The translations under genes were made by a program, and so were the position numbers. The notes beneath the pieces are model-generated. The model was not told the DNA's origin. It searched no databases and worked only from the letters and a program-made list of their open reading frames with translations. Source: CAIWTU01 sp035686205 (GTDB lineage Bacteria; Desulfobacterota; Desulfuromonadia; Geobacterales; Geobacteraceae). Taken from it: DNA of 18,075 nt. Each line of letters begins with the position of its first letter. Positions within the stretch are counted from its first letter, which is position 1. Where the stretch lies: contig DASRZQ010000186.1 in assembly GCA_035686205.1 (NCBI GenBank), forward strand, positions 1 through 18,075, read 5' to 3'. Shown one piece after another: positions 1-7,284 of this stretch.

Positions 1-1020
1 ATTGTTCCTGTCTGGAACAAACCGGAAAAGACCCGCCTTTGTCTGACGGAACTGGTTAAGCATACTCCCGAAGCCCGTTTCATACTCATTGACAATGCCA
101 GTGAAAGGGAAACAGAGGTTCTCATGCACGAGTTCGCGGAAGCGCTTGGCGAGAGGGCCCTCCTGTTTCGCAATAACAGGGCAATTGAGTCGGTTGCGGT
201 CGTCAACATGGGGCTGGCCAGGGCGGAAGCTCCCTTTGCCGTGCTGGTGGATAATTCGACGGTGGTCGGAAAGGGCTGGCTTGGACCGATGCTGGACATC
301 GCCGCGAACCGTCCCGAGATCGGGCTGGCGGTCCCGGACTTTTGCCTGAAGGAGAACCGGCATCCAGAGGGAAAGAAGCATCCACAGGTCCGATCGATTG
401 AGGTTTCTCATGGGTCATTCGCCGCTCTCATGGTCCGGAAAACCCTTTACGACAAGATAGGCGGTTTTGAAGAAAACATGGACGGCGGCGAATGGTGTCT
501 GAAAGACTACTCGCGGCGTGCCTGGGATGAAGGGTTTATTACTGTCAACGTGTCCGGCGCGACGGTTGCTCATATGGGGGATGCTCAGCTCGGCTCTCCC
601 GCCAGGCGTGAGGAGAGAATCAGGGAAAGCATGACAAAATTCGTTGCCCGCTGGGGAGAGAAACAATCGTTTTGTGTCGATATGTCCGGGAAATCCGCTT
701 CCGCGAACCTGAAGCGGCAATTCGAAGTCATGCTGTACGGCGCCCGCCTCGGCCGCAGTTATGTAGTGCTCGCACATCGCGGGACATGCAGGGAAATAGT
801 CAGGAATGGGTACGATTTCCTGCACAAGAATATAACGGTCGTACGCCTCCCGTCCCTTTTCGCTTCCGGTTCGGCGGACAGGGCGCTTTCCCGCCTGCGA
901 AAAAGCATTCCCGGCCTGAAAATGATTTCTTTTGACGAACAACATGCCTGCCAGCTTTGCCGGGTTGACGGCGACAGCCCGACAGAGGCGAATAATTTAC
1001 CGGGAGGTCCTGATGCTTGA
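1..1020 (+). CDS. Glycosyltransferase family 2-like protein (5' partial)
   Basis: The frame is open from the first base and reads IVPVWNKPEKTRLCL, the usual first beta strand of a GT-A (family 2) glycosyltransferase, so probably only a few N-terminal residues are missing. Next come a beta strand ending in IDNAS (about residue 30) and a DxD-like region reading VLVDNSTVVGKGWL (about residues 81-94). The second acidic residue of the usual DND is a serine here. A GGFEE / EWCLKDYSRRA segment near residue 155 matches the acceptor-side ED region of the family. About 120 C-terminal residues look like an additional domain that I do not recognise. The gene ends overlapping the gmhA start by 8 bases, so it is part of the heptose/LPS operon and probably transfers a sugar during LPS or surface-polysaccharide assembly in the cytoplasm. 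Donor and acceptor cannot be told from sequence. Confidence 0.8.
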   Translation: MVPVWNKPEKTRLCLTELVKHTPEARFILIDNASERETEVLMHEFAEALGERALLFRNNRAIESVAVVNMGLARAEAPFAVLVDNSTVVGKGWLGPMLDIAANRPEIGLAVPDFCLKENRHPEGKKHPQVRSIEVSHGSFAALMVRKTLYDKIGGFEENMDGGEWCLKDYSRRAWDEGFITVNVSGATVAHMGDAQLGSPARREERIRESMTKFVARWGEKQSFCVDMSGKSASANLKRQFEVMLYGARLGRSYVVLAHRGTCREIVRNGYDFLHKNITVVRLPSLFASGSADRALSRLRKSIPGLKMISFDEQHACQLCRVDGDSPTEANNLPGGPDA

Positions 1021-1588
1021 CGAGATACGAAGTCACATGAAAGCCCATCGGGAGGTCGTCCAGGCCATTGAAGAAACGCTTTCCGGAGGTATTTCCCGCA
1101 CGGCGGAAATGATCGGCAAGGCGCTCCAGAACGGGAAAAAGCTCCTGCTCATGGGCAACGGCGGATCGGCGGCCGACGCTCAGCATTTTGCCGCTGAAAT
1201 CGTCGGGCGCTTTCTCATGGATAGGCGGGGCCTACCCGCCATGGCCCTTTCGACCGACACTTCGATACTTACGGCAATCGGAAACGATTACGGGTTCGAC
1301 GCCGTATTCCGCCGCCAGGTCGAAGCGCTCGCCGCGGAAGGAGACGTGGTTGTCGGCATCTCCACCAGCGGCAATTCGGAAAACGTTTATTCCGCATTGT
1401 CCCTCGCGCGGCAGATGGGTTGCCGGACAGTGGGGCTGCTGGGAAAAGACGGAGGAACCATAAGGGACATTGTCGATATCGACCTCACGGTCCCCAGCAA
1501 GGATACCCCGCGAATCCAGGAAGGGCATATCATGATGATCCACATCATTTGCGACCTGGTGGAAAAAAGGCTTTTTGCCGGCGTCTGA
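1013..1588 (+). CDS. gmhA: Phosphoheptose (sedoheptulose-7-phosphate) isomerase
   Basis: This 191-residue single SIS-domain protein matches GmhA (about 192 residues in E. coli). It converts sedoheptulose-7-phosphate to D-glycero-D-manno-heptose-7-phosphate, the first step of ADP-heptose synthesis, in the cytoplasm. Visible motifs are MGNGGSAADAQHFAAE (residues 47-62), the phosphate-binding GISTSGNSENV (115-125) and PRIQEGHIMMIHII near the C-terminus. E62 and H177 line up with the catalytic Glu and His of E. coli GmhA. The start at 1013 is chosen because GGGAGG lies 5 bases upstream and the protein then has the family length. An in-frame ATG at 932 would add 27 unusual residues inside the upstream gene. 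The 8-base overlap with the glycosyltransferase suggests translational coupling. DiaA-type SIS proteins are related, but hldE and gmhB nearby favour GmhA. Confidence 0.93.
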   Translation: MLDEIRSHMKAHREVVQAIEETLSGGISRTAEMIGKALQNGKKLLLMGNGGSAADAQHFAAEIVGRFLMDRRGLPAMALSTDTSILTAIGNDYGFDAVFRRQVEALAAEGDVVVGISTSGNSENVYSALSLARQMGCRTVGLLGKDGGTIRDIVDIDLTVPSKDTPRIQEGHIMMIHIICDLVEKRLFAGV

Positions 1589-1663
1589 AACGGTCATCGG
1601 CCGCCAGCCTCAGGCCGGTCATGAGGAACGGGCGGCAACATGTTCACGGAGAGAGGTGTCCAG

Positions 1664-2617
1664 ATGAAATACGAACCCATCGATCTGGCAGGAGTAAAGA
1701 CATATCCCCTGTCCGAGAGGCAGAACAAGGTCATTCTGAAAAAGCATTTCGCCGCAGGCGTGAAACCCGGCATGACGGTCTCGGAGCTTATTTCCTCGCT
1801 CCCCGATCAGCTCGGCTCCCATGATCTGAACCGGGTGATCGACGCGGTCGTCGAGGCAAGGGCCAATGACAAGCCGGTGGTAATCGCCATGGGCGCCCAC
1901 GTCATCAAATGCGGTCTTCAGCCGGTTCTGAAAAATCTCATCGAGGCAGGCGCCATTACCGCGTTCGCGGTGAACGGGGCTGTCTCCGTCCACGACTATG
2001 AAATATCCCTTATCGGCGAAACCAGCGAAGACGTAGGCGCCGTGCTTCATTACGGCAGGTTCGGAATGGCCGAGGAGACCGGCCGCGACATCAACCGGGC
2101 GCTGAAAAAAGGCGTCGCTGAAGGTTTGGGGTACGGGGAGTCGGTGGGACGCTTCATCATCGAAAACGAAAATCCCAACAGGGAATACAGCCTGATCGCA
2201 TCGTGCGTGGAACGGGACATTCCGATAACCGTCCATGTGGCGCTGGGCACCGATATCATCCATCAGCATCCGGAGGCGGACGGCGCGGTTATCGGCCAGG
2301 CATCCTACACGGATTTCAGAATCTTCGCGTCGGTGGTTTCCCGGCTGGGCGACGGGGGCGTTTACCTCAATATAGGCAGCGCCGTGCTGCTGCCGGAGGT
2401 TTTCCTCAAGGCGCTGTCCATAGTGCAGAACCTCGGTTACCACGTGGACAATTTCACGACCGCCAATTTCGACATGCAGCAGCATTACCGGCCGTTGCAG
2501 AATGTGGTGAAACGGCCCACTTCCGGCAAGGGGCGCGGATATACCATAACAGGCCATCATGAAATAATGCTTCCCCTGCTGGCGGCGGGCATTCTGGACA
2601 GAATGAAACGGATCTGA
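1664..2617 (+). CDS. Conserved protein, possibly deoxyhypusine-synthase-like fold, in the heptose operon
   Basis: This 317-residue cytoplasmic protein shows no signal peptide or membrane segment. Its pattern recalls a Rossmann-like deoxyhypusine synthase (DHS) fold: GAHVIKCGL (77-85), a helix, a strand ending in FAVNGAVSVHDYEISL (101-116), GETSEDV (118-124), GTDIIHQHPEADGA (195-208) and NIGSAVLLPEVFLKAL (236-251). DHS has a comparable layout, with an NAD site and a catalytic lysine near the C-terminus. RPTSGKGRGY (284-293) holds lysines in roughly that place, but the WGK motif of true DHS is absent, so hypusine formation is unlikely. It lies between gmhA and hldE, with short gaps (75 and 16 bases), so a role linked to heptose or LPS is inferred from position only. 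The ATG at 1664 is preferred over 1640 because GGAGAGAGG sits just upstream. No function is assigned. Confidence 0.75.
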   Translation: MKYEPIDLAGVKTYPLSERQNKVILKKHFAAGVKPGMTVSELISSLPDQLGSHDLNRVIDAVVEARANDKPVVIAMGAHVIKCGLQPVLKNLIEAGAITAFAVNGAVSVHDYEISLIGETSEDVGAVLHYGRFGMAEETGRDINRALKKGVAEGLGYGESVGRFIIENENPNREYSLIASCVERDIPITVHVALGTDIIHQHPEADGAVIGQASYTDFRIFASVVSRLGDGGVYLNIGSAVLLPEVFLKALSIVQNLGYHVDNFTTANFDMQQHYRPLQNVVKRPTSGKGRGYTITGHHEIMLPLLAAGILDRMKRI

Positions 2618-2633
2618 ATTTCACGGAGTTCCC

Positions 2634-4100
2634 ATGGATCGCAAGGACGCAGAATCCCTTTTTAACACGGCGAAAAATATCAAAGCCCTGGTCATCGGAG
2701 ACCTGATGCTGGACGAATACCTGTGGGGAAAGGCCGAGCGCATATCTCCCGAGGCCCCCGTCCAGGTGGTGGCGGTGAACCGCGAGGACCTGAGGCTCGG
2801 AGGCGCGGGAAACGTTGCCAACAATCTCCTGGCGCTCGGTTGCCTGGTTTCGGTGTGCAGTGTAATCGGAGGCGACGAGAACGGGGATATTCTGAGACGG
2901 GCCTTTACCGGCAAAGGCATTGACGTGGAAGGTGTTTTCGAAGATCCGATGCGCACCACGAGCAAGAAAACCCGTGTTCTTGCGGCCAACCAGCAGATTG
3001 TCCGCATCGACCGGGAATCCAGGGATGACGTTCACCCCGAATTTGAGGAGAGGATTCTGCAATTTTTGCGGGAACACGGAAATGAATGGAATGTCATCCT
3101 GGTTTCCGATTACCTGAAAGGGGTCTTGACCCAAGGGATTCTCTCGGCCGTTATCGATGCCGGAAAACGCCTCGGCATCCCGGTTGTTGTCGATCCCAAG
3201 GGAAATAATTATTCCAAGTACCGGGGCGCCACGCTCCTGACGCCGAACCGGAAAGAGGCCGAAATCGCTTCCCGGGTAGCCATCTCCGACGAAAGGAGCC
3301 TCAATGAGGCCGCCGCGTCCCTTCTGGCGGCGGGCGAATACGAGGCCCTTCTCATAACGAGGAGTGCGGAGGGCATGTCGCTTTACCTGCGGGACGGCTC
3401 GGTCACGCATATTCCCACTGTCGCGCGGGAGGTGTACGACGTGACCGGCGCGGGAGATACGGTGATGGCGACCCTCGGCCTCGGCCTTGCCTGCGGGTAC
3501 GGCTTCGCCGAATCGGCGCGCCTTGCCAACGTGGCGGCTGGCATCGCGGTGGGCAAGGTGGGCACTTCGACGGTATCTCCCGGCGAAATCATCGGCTCCA
3601 TCGGGCATGAACATCTGGACAGCGATGTGAAAATCAAGAACCTCGACGTGCTTGTATCCGTCATCGAGGAGGAGAAAAAACGGGGCAAAAAGGTCGTTTT
3701 CACCAACGGCTGTTTCGACCTGCTCCATGTCGGCCACGTCAGATATCTTCAGAAGGCGAGGAAATACGGGGACCTTCTGGTACTCGGACTCAACAGCGAC
3801 GATTCGGTCAAACGGCTGAAAGGCGAAAAGCGTCCCCTCATCGGCCAGAAGGAGAGGGCGCATATCCTGGCGGCACTGGACTGCATCGATTACGTGGTCA
3901 TTTTCGACGAGGATACGCCGATAAGGCTGCTGGAGGCCCTCAAGCCCTCGGTGCTGGTGAAGGGGGGCGATTATACCCCGGAGACCGTTGTCGGCAAGGA
4001 TCTCGTGGAATCTTACGGCGGAAAGGTGGAACTGGTCGAGTTCGTCGACGGCAGGTCCACCACGAATATCATCGAGAAGATACTGCAGAATTATGGTTAA
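2634..4100 (+). CDS. hldE: Bifunctional heptose-7-phosphate kinase / heptose-1-phosphate adenylyltransferase
   Basis: This 488-residue two-domain enzyme is typical of HldE (RfaE). Residues about 10-320 form a PfkB/ribokinase-like kinase: the substrate-binding GGAGNVANNL (56-65), VVDPKG (185-190), and DVTGAGDT (269-276) with D275 as expected catalytic base. Residues about 345-488 form a nucleotidyltransferase: FTNGCFDLLHVGHVRYL with the HxGH-type HVGH at 365-368, then LVKGGDYTPE (441-450) and GRSTTNII (473-480). The kinase makes heptose-1,7-bisphosphate; after GmhB removes the 7-phosphate, the second domain makes ADP-D-glycero-D-manno-heptose from heptose-1-phosphate and ATP. The start follows the previous gene by 16 bases, with CGGAG upstream. 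Both domains look intact, and length matches the family (about 477 residues in E. coli). Confidence 0.96.
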   Translation: MDRKDAESLFNTAKNIKALVIGDLMLDEYLWGKAERISPEAPVQVVAVNREDLRLGGAGNVANNLLALGCLVSVCSVIGGDENGDILRRAFTGKGIDVEGVFEDPMRTTSKKTRVLAANQQIVRIDRESRDDVHPEFEERILQFLREHGNEWNVILVSDYLKGVLTQGILSAVIDAGKRLGIPVVVDPKGNNYSKYRGATLLTPNRKEAEIASRVAISDERSLNEAAASLLAAGEYEALLITRSAEGMSLYLRDGSVTHIPTVAREVYDVTGAGDTVMATLGLGLACGYGFAESARLANVAAGIAVGKVGTSTVSPGEIIGSIGHEHLDSDVKIKNLDVLVSVIEEEKKRGKKVVFTNGCFDLLHVGHVRYLQKARKYGDLLVLGLNSDDSVKRLKGEKRPLIGQKERAHILAALDCIDYVVIFDEDTPIRLLEALKPSVLVKGGDYTPETVVGKDLVESYGGKVELVEFVDGRSTTNIIEKILQNYG

Positions 4101-4122
4101 TCGGGCGCATGACAAAGGGCGG

Positions 4123-4716
4123 ATGGCGGAAGGGAAAAACAGGGCGGTTTTCCTGGACCGCGACGGGACCATAAACGTCGAAAAGGGTTATGTCCACAAA
4201 ATCGAGGATTTCGAATTCATTCCGGGCGTGCCTCAGGCGGTGAGGCTGCTCAGGGATGCGGGTTTTCTCGTAATCGTGGTAACCAACCAGTCGGGGGTGG
4301 CCAGGGGGTATTATCCCCTGGGGGCGGTCCACACGCTGCACCGGCATATGGATGCCGAACTGGCGAAGCATGGGGCCGCCGTCGATGCATACTACATATG
4401 CCCGCATCACCCGGAGGGGGAGGAGCAGGGGTATTCGATGGCCTGCGGGTGCCGGAAACCCCATCCGGGCATGCTCATGGAAGCGGCGAAAGACTTCTCG
4501 ATAGACCTGGCCTCCTCGTACATGATCGGTGACCATGCGAGCGACGTGGAAGCCGCCGTCAGGGCCGGATGCCGGCCCGTGTTCGTAACCACCGGGCACG
4601 GCCGGGACGAGTCGGCCAGGGTGCCTGAGGGAGTACCGCGCTTCGGGAGTCTTCCCGAGGCGGTCAGGGCCATCGTTGGCGGCATTGCCTGGGAAAACCC
4701 GGAGACAAAGGATTAA
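4123..4716 (+). CDS. gmhB: D-glycero-beta-D-manno-heptose-1,7-bisphosphate 7-phosphatase
   Basis: This HAD-superfamily phosphatase (197 residues from this start) is the enzyme that acts between the two HldE reactions. AVFLDRDGTIN carries the nucleophile D12 and acid/base D14; VVTNQSGVARG (52-62) is motif II; GDHASDVEAA (136-145) is motif IV. CPHH (93-96) and CGC (108-110), followed by RKPHPGM, are the zinc-binding and phosphate-binding features that separate GmhB from histidinol phosphatase relatives. The start is uncertain. The ATG at 4123 gives the same N-terminal length as E. coli GmhB but has AAAGGG only 3 bases upstream. An in-frame ATG at 4093 overlaps the hldE stop by 8 bases and would add 10 residues. 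Either way it is tightly coupled to hldE and appears to be the last gene of this operon. Confidence 0.93.
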   Translation: MAEGKNRAVFLDRDGTINVEKGYVHKIEDFEFIPGVPQAVRLLRDAGFLVIVVTNQSGVARGYYPLGAVHTLHRHMDAELAKHGAAVDAYYICPHHPEGEEQGYSMACGCRKPHPGMLMEAAKDFSIDLASSYMIGDHASDVEAAVRAGCRPVFVTTGHGRDESARVPEGVPRFGSLPEAVRAIVGGIAWENPETKD

Positions 4717-4810
4717 AGGCTGAGGGCTGAGGGATTCGGATTGTTTTTGTTTCCGGCCAAAACTCGCGACCTCTTGCGCACTTTGCCTTTTGTCTCCTGA
4801 CTGATTTTAT

Positions 4811-4860
4811 TTGATTTGACTGGGCTGCTTTTACTATGATAAAAAGCAAATGTTTATCAT
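4811..4860 (+). promoter_or_regulatory. Candidate sigma70 promoter with overlapping inverted repeat upstream of rfbA
   Basis: TTGATT (4811-4816) and TATGAT (4835-4840) are 18 bases apart and resemble -35 and -10 elements; a start near 4847 would leave a leader of about 47 bases before rfbA. The -10 overlaps the left arm of a perfect 8-base inverted repeat, ATGATAAA (4836-4843) / TTTATCAT (4853-4860), with a 9-base spacer. That arrangement is what a repressor site would look like. The 177-base gap also begins with a short tandem repeat (GGCTGAGG GCTGAGGG at 4718-4733). No rho-independent terminator for the upstream operon is visible. Confidence 0.35.
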
Positions 4861-4893
4861 GCGGCGAATTAACGAATTTCTCAGGAAAAACGG

Positions 4894-5805
4894 ATGAATA
4901 GACGTGATACGGGAATAAAGAAGGGTATCATCCTGGCGGGCGGCTCCGGCAGCAGGCTGTATCCGCTCAATCTGGTGGCGAGCAAGCAATTGCAGCCGGT
5001 TTACGACAAGCCGATGATTTATTACCCCCTCGCCACTCTCATGACCGCCGGCCTGAAAAATATCCTGATCATCTCCACTCCGCACGATACCCCCCGTTTC
5101 GAAGCCCTGCTGGGGGACGGATCGAGATGGGGCATACGGCTCAGTTACCGCGTCCAGCCGGAGCCCAAGGGGATTGCCCAGGCATTCCTCGTGGGGGAAG
5201 AGTTTATCGGCGACGATTATGTGTGTCTCATTCTCGGCGACAATATATTCTACGGCAAGGTCGGCCTCGACTCCATCATCGGGAATTTCCGGTCGGGCGC
5301 AAGGATTTTCGGCTACTACGTGAATGACCCAGAGCGCTACGGTGTCGTGGAATTCGACGAGAGCGGCAGGGCGTTCAACATCGAGGAGAAGCCGGCACGG
5401 CCGAAAACCAACTACGCGGTTCCGGGGTTATACCTGTACGATAACAATGTGGTAGAGATAACCAGAAAGCTGAAACCGTCGGCTCGCGGCGAACTGGAAA
5501 TCACCGATGTCAATCTCGAATATCTGCGCAGGGGTGAATTGACGGTCGAAAAGCTGGGGAGGGGGATAGCCTGGCTCGATACCGGCACGCATCAGAGTCT
5601 TCTGGAGGCAAGCCATTTCATCGGCACTCTCGAGGCGCGGCAGGGGCTGAAAATAGCCTGTCTCGAAGAGATCGCCATGCGCATGGGGTTTATCGATTCC
5701 GCGGCCATGGAAAAAGTGATTTGCGATACGCCCAAATCGGGATACCGTGATTATCTGGTCCGGGTATTTAACGAAATCGGAAGGGACAGGGAAATTGACC
5801 ACTAA
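4894..5805 (+). CDS. rfbA: Glucose-1-phosphate thymidylyltransferase
   Basis: The 303-residue product matches RmlA/RfbA in length (about 290-300) and motifs. It couples dTTP and glucose-1-phosphate to give dTDP-glucose, the entry to dTDP-rhamnose and other deoxysugars of O-antigen, in the cytoplasm. Visible are the nucleotide-binding ILAGGSGSRLYPLN (13-26; the usual T of GSGTR is S), SKQLQPVYDKPMIYYPL (30-46), LGDNIFYG with the metal-binding D116, YGVVEFDE, NIEEKP, ELEITDVN and AWLDTGTHQSLLEAS. The start fits an AGGAAA stretch just upstream. The next rhamnose genes (rfbB, C, D) are not in the window. A candidate promoter ahead of it suggests expression separate from the heptose operon. A dinucleotide-specificity variant cannot be excluded, but RmlA is by far the best fit. 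Confidence 0.93.
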   Translation: MNRRDTGIKKGIILAGGSGSRLYPLNLVASKQLQPVYDKPMIYYPLATLMTAGLKNILIISTPHDTPRFEALLGDGSRWGIRLSYRVQPEPKGIAQAFLVGEEFIGDDYVCLILGDNIFYGKVGLDSIIGNFRSGARIFGYYVNDPERYGVVEFDESGRAFNIEEKPARPKTNYAVPGLYLYDNNVVEITRKLKPSARGELEITDVNLEYLRRGELTVEKLGRGIAWLDTGTHQSLLEASHFIGTLEARQGLKIACLEEIAMRMGFIDSAAMEKVICDTPKSGYRDYLVRVFNEIGRDREIDH

Positions 5806-5821
5806 ACCTGTTATGGGGAAG

Positions 5822-5923
5822 GACGGGATCAAAGTCCCGTTGATGAACCCACCTGCCGGGTCGTTTAGGCTCGACCGAAGACAAATATGAAATGTTTTAC
5901 GGAGGGGAGGTTTTGCCTCCCCT
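5822..5923 (+). ncRNA. Candidate structured RNA or leader between rfbA and mreC
   Basis: The 163-base gap contains three successive potential hairpins on the + strand: ACGGGA (5823-5828) with TCCCGT (5835-5840); GGTCG (5859-5863) with CGACC (5872-5876) around a TTTAGGCT loop; and a perfect 8-base stem AGGGGAGG (5903-5910) with CCTCCCCT (5916-5923) around TTTTG. The last is followed by a weakly T-rich TGCCTGTTTAT, so it could be an imperfect terminator. Between them lies an unpaired-looking stretch with GAACCCACC. The arrangement could be a small RNA; a 6S (SsrS)-like RNA is one possibility from its general look, but I cannot confirm it by eye. It could also be a leader controlling mreC. No open reading frame is convincing here. 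Confidence 0.35.
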
Positions 5924-5968
5924 TGCCTGTTTATACATGATGAAATTTCCGGACAACCGGAGCGCAAC

Positions 5969-6799
5969 ATGCTGGATTTTATAAACAAATACAGGTTGAG
6001 ATTACTTGCAGGCGCAGCTCTGTTTGCGGCCCTGATTTTCTATTCCATGAACCTGAGGAACAAGGAAAAAACCAACACTTTCGAAAAGGCTGTTATTTCA
6101 GTATCTTCCCCTATCACCGGGACCGTATCCCGCGTCGACGATTTTTTCACCTCGATCTGGGACGATTACCTGTACCTGGTCGGCGTGGAAAAGGAGAACA
6201 AAAAACTGCATGAGACAGTCAAAATACTGAATCGAAGGCTGATCGAAAGGCGGGAGGCCGCACTCGAAGATGAAAGGCTGAAAAAGCTCATCGGTTTGAA
6301 AGAGACCCTTCAGGATCCTTCCATCGCGGCAAGGGTAATCGGGGAAGACAATTCACCCTGGTTCAAGACCATTACCCTGGACCGCGGCAGCAAGGACGGC
6401 ATCAGGGAGAACATGCCGGTCGTCGCTTCGGCCGGGGTGGTGGGGCGCGTGGTCAAGGCCGCCGGCAACAGTTCCAGGGTGCTTTTGCTTACCGACCATG
6501 CCAGTGACATTTCGGCGGTCATCCAGCGTTCCAGGGCCAGGGGCGTCGTCAAGGGCAAGGGGGGGTACATGTGTTCCCTTGAGTTCTCCGTACGCGGAGA
6601 GGATGTGCGGATCGGGGACGTGGTCCTCACCTCCGGCATCGGCGGAGTGTTTCCGAAGGGGCTTCCCATTGGCGAAGTCACAATGGTCAGAAAGGGAACA
6701 TACGGAATTTTCCAGATAGTCGACATCCGCCCGTTCGTTTATATCCCGAGACTGGAAGAGGTCCTGGTGGTCTCGCGGAAAAGTGAAGAAGACCAATGA
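5969..6799 (+). CDS. mreC: Rod shape-determining protein MreC
   Basis: A 276-residue bitopic inner-membrane protein: a short basic N-terminus, one membrane helix (about residues 10-27), a periplasmic coiled coil rich in K, E and L (about 72-112), then the beta-rich MreC domain. Family features include DRGSKDGIRENMPVV, GVVGRVV, LLLTDHASDISAVIQRSRARG, GDVVLTSGIGGVFPKGLPIG and IPRLEEVLVV. MreC is the periplasmic scaffold of the elongasome, linking MreB and MreD to PBP2 and RodA. The start is the first ATG after CCGGAGCG and gives the full transmembrane helix. It overlaps mreD by 4 bases (ATGA). mreB, commonly just upstream of mreC, is not adjacent; rfbA takes that place. Confidence 0.95.
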   Translation: MLDFINKYRLRLLAGAALFAALIFYSMNLRNKEKTNTFEKAVISVSSPITGTVSRVDDFFTSIWDDYLYLVGVEKENKKLHETVKILNRRLIERREAALEDERLKKLIGLKETLQDPSIAARVIGEDNSPWFKTITLDRGSKDGIRENMPVVASAGVVGRVVKAAGNSSRVLLLTDHASDISAVIQRSRARGVVKGKGGYMCSLEFSVRGEDVRIGDVVLTSGIGGVFPKGLPIGEVTMVRKGTYGIFQIVDIRPFVYIPRLEEVLVVSRKSEEDQ

Positions 6800-7284
6800 C
6801 AGCCCGTATCAAGGTTCTGTTTTTCATCATTTTGTCCCTTATTCTCCAGGTTGCGTTTTTCCCTACACATTTCCCTGATTCTTTCAAACCAAACCTGATG
6901 ATTATGTTCATAGTTTATTTGAGTTTCATGGAAGACTCCCGGTGGGGGGGGGTCTGCGCACTTCTGCTCGGTCTCGTCCAGGATTCCCTCAGCGGCATAT
7001 ACTTCGGTCTGAACGCCTTTTCGTACCTGCTCATCTTTATTATCCTGAAGGCGGTTTCGCACCGGTTGTATACCGACAGCCGTTCCGTCATGGTCCTGGC
7101 GGTTTTCCTCATGACCGTAATCAACGGGCTTGCCAGCCTGGCGCTTCTCACGGTTTTCTTCATTGCTCCGGGACTCTATTCGACCATACTCTCAAATGTG
7201 TTCACACAGGGTTTTATAAATGCGTTCGTTGCTTTCCTGTCCTTCAAAATCTTTCCTCTCCGGAAAAGAGAGGATTTAGTATGA
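6796..7284 (+). CDS. mreD: Rod shape-determining protein MreD
   Basis: The 162-residue product is very hydrophobic, with about five predicted membrane segments, and matches MreD in size and pattern (PNLMIMFIVYLSFMED, then GLVQDSLSGIYFGLNAFSYL). MreD is an inner-membrane elongasome component that works with MreC to regulate PBP2/RodA. Its start overlaps the mreC stop and its stop overlaps the mrdA start, 4 bases each, pointing to translational coupling. Sequence conservation in this family is low, so the call rests on the combination of the GLVQDSL-type motif, topology and position. Confidence 0.92.
   Translation: MTARIKVLFFIILSLILQVAFFPTHFPDSFKPNLMIMFIVYLSFMEDSRWGGVCALLLGLVQDSLSGIYFGLNAFSYLLIFIILKAVSHRLYTDSRSVMVLAVFLMTVINGLASLALLTVFFIAPGLYSTILSNVFTQGFINAFVAFLSFKIFPLRKREDLV

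Noticed and set aside
2454..4172. 572-codon open frame on the minus strand
   Set aside because: It lies antisense to hldE, which has complete kinase and adenylyltransferase motifs. The antisense translation is rich in H, R and P with no family pattern, as expected of a shadow in GC-rich DNA.
6942..7280. Upstream extension of PBP2 inside mreD
   Set aside because: The frame continues upstream by chance; the true start at 7281 has a ribosome site, overlaps the mreD stop, and is followed at once by the expected membrane anchor.
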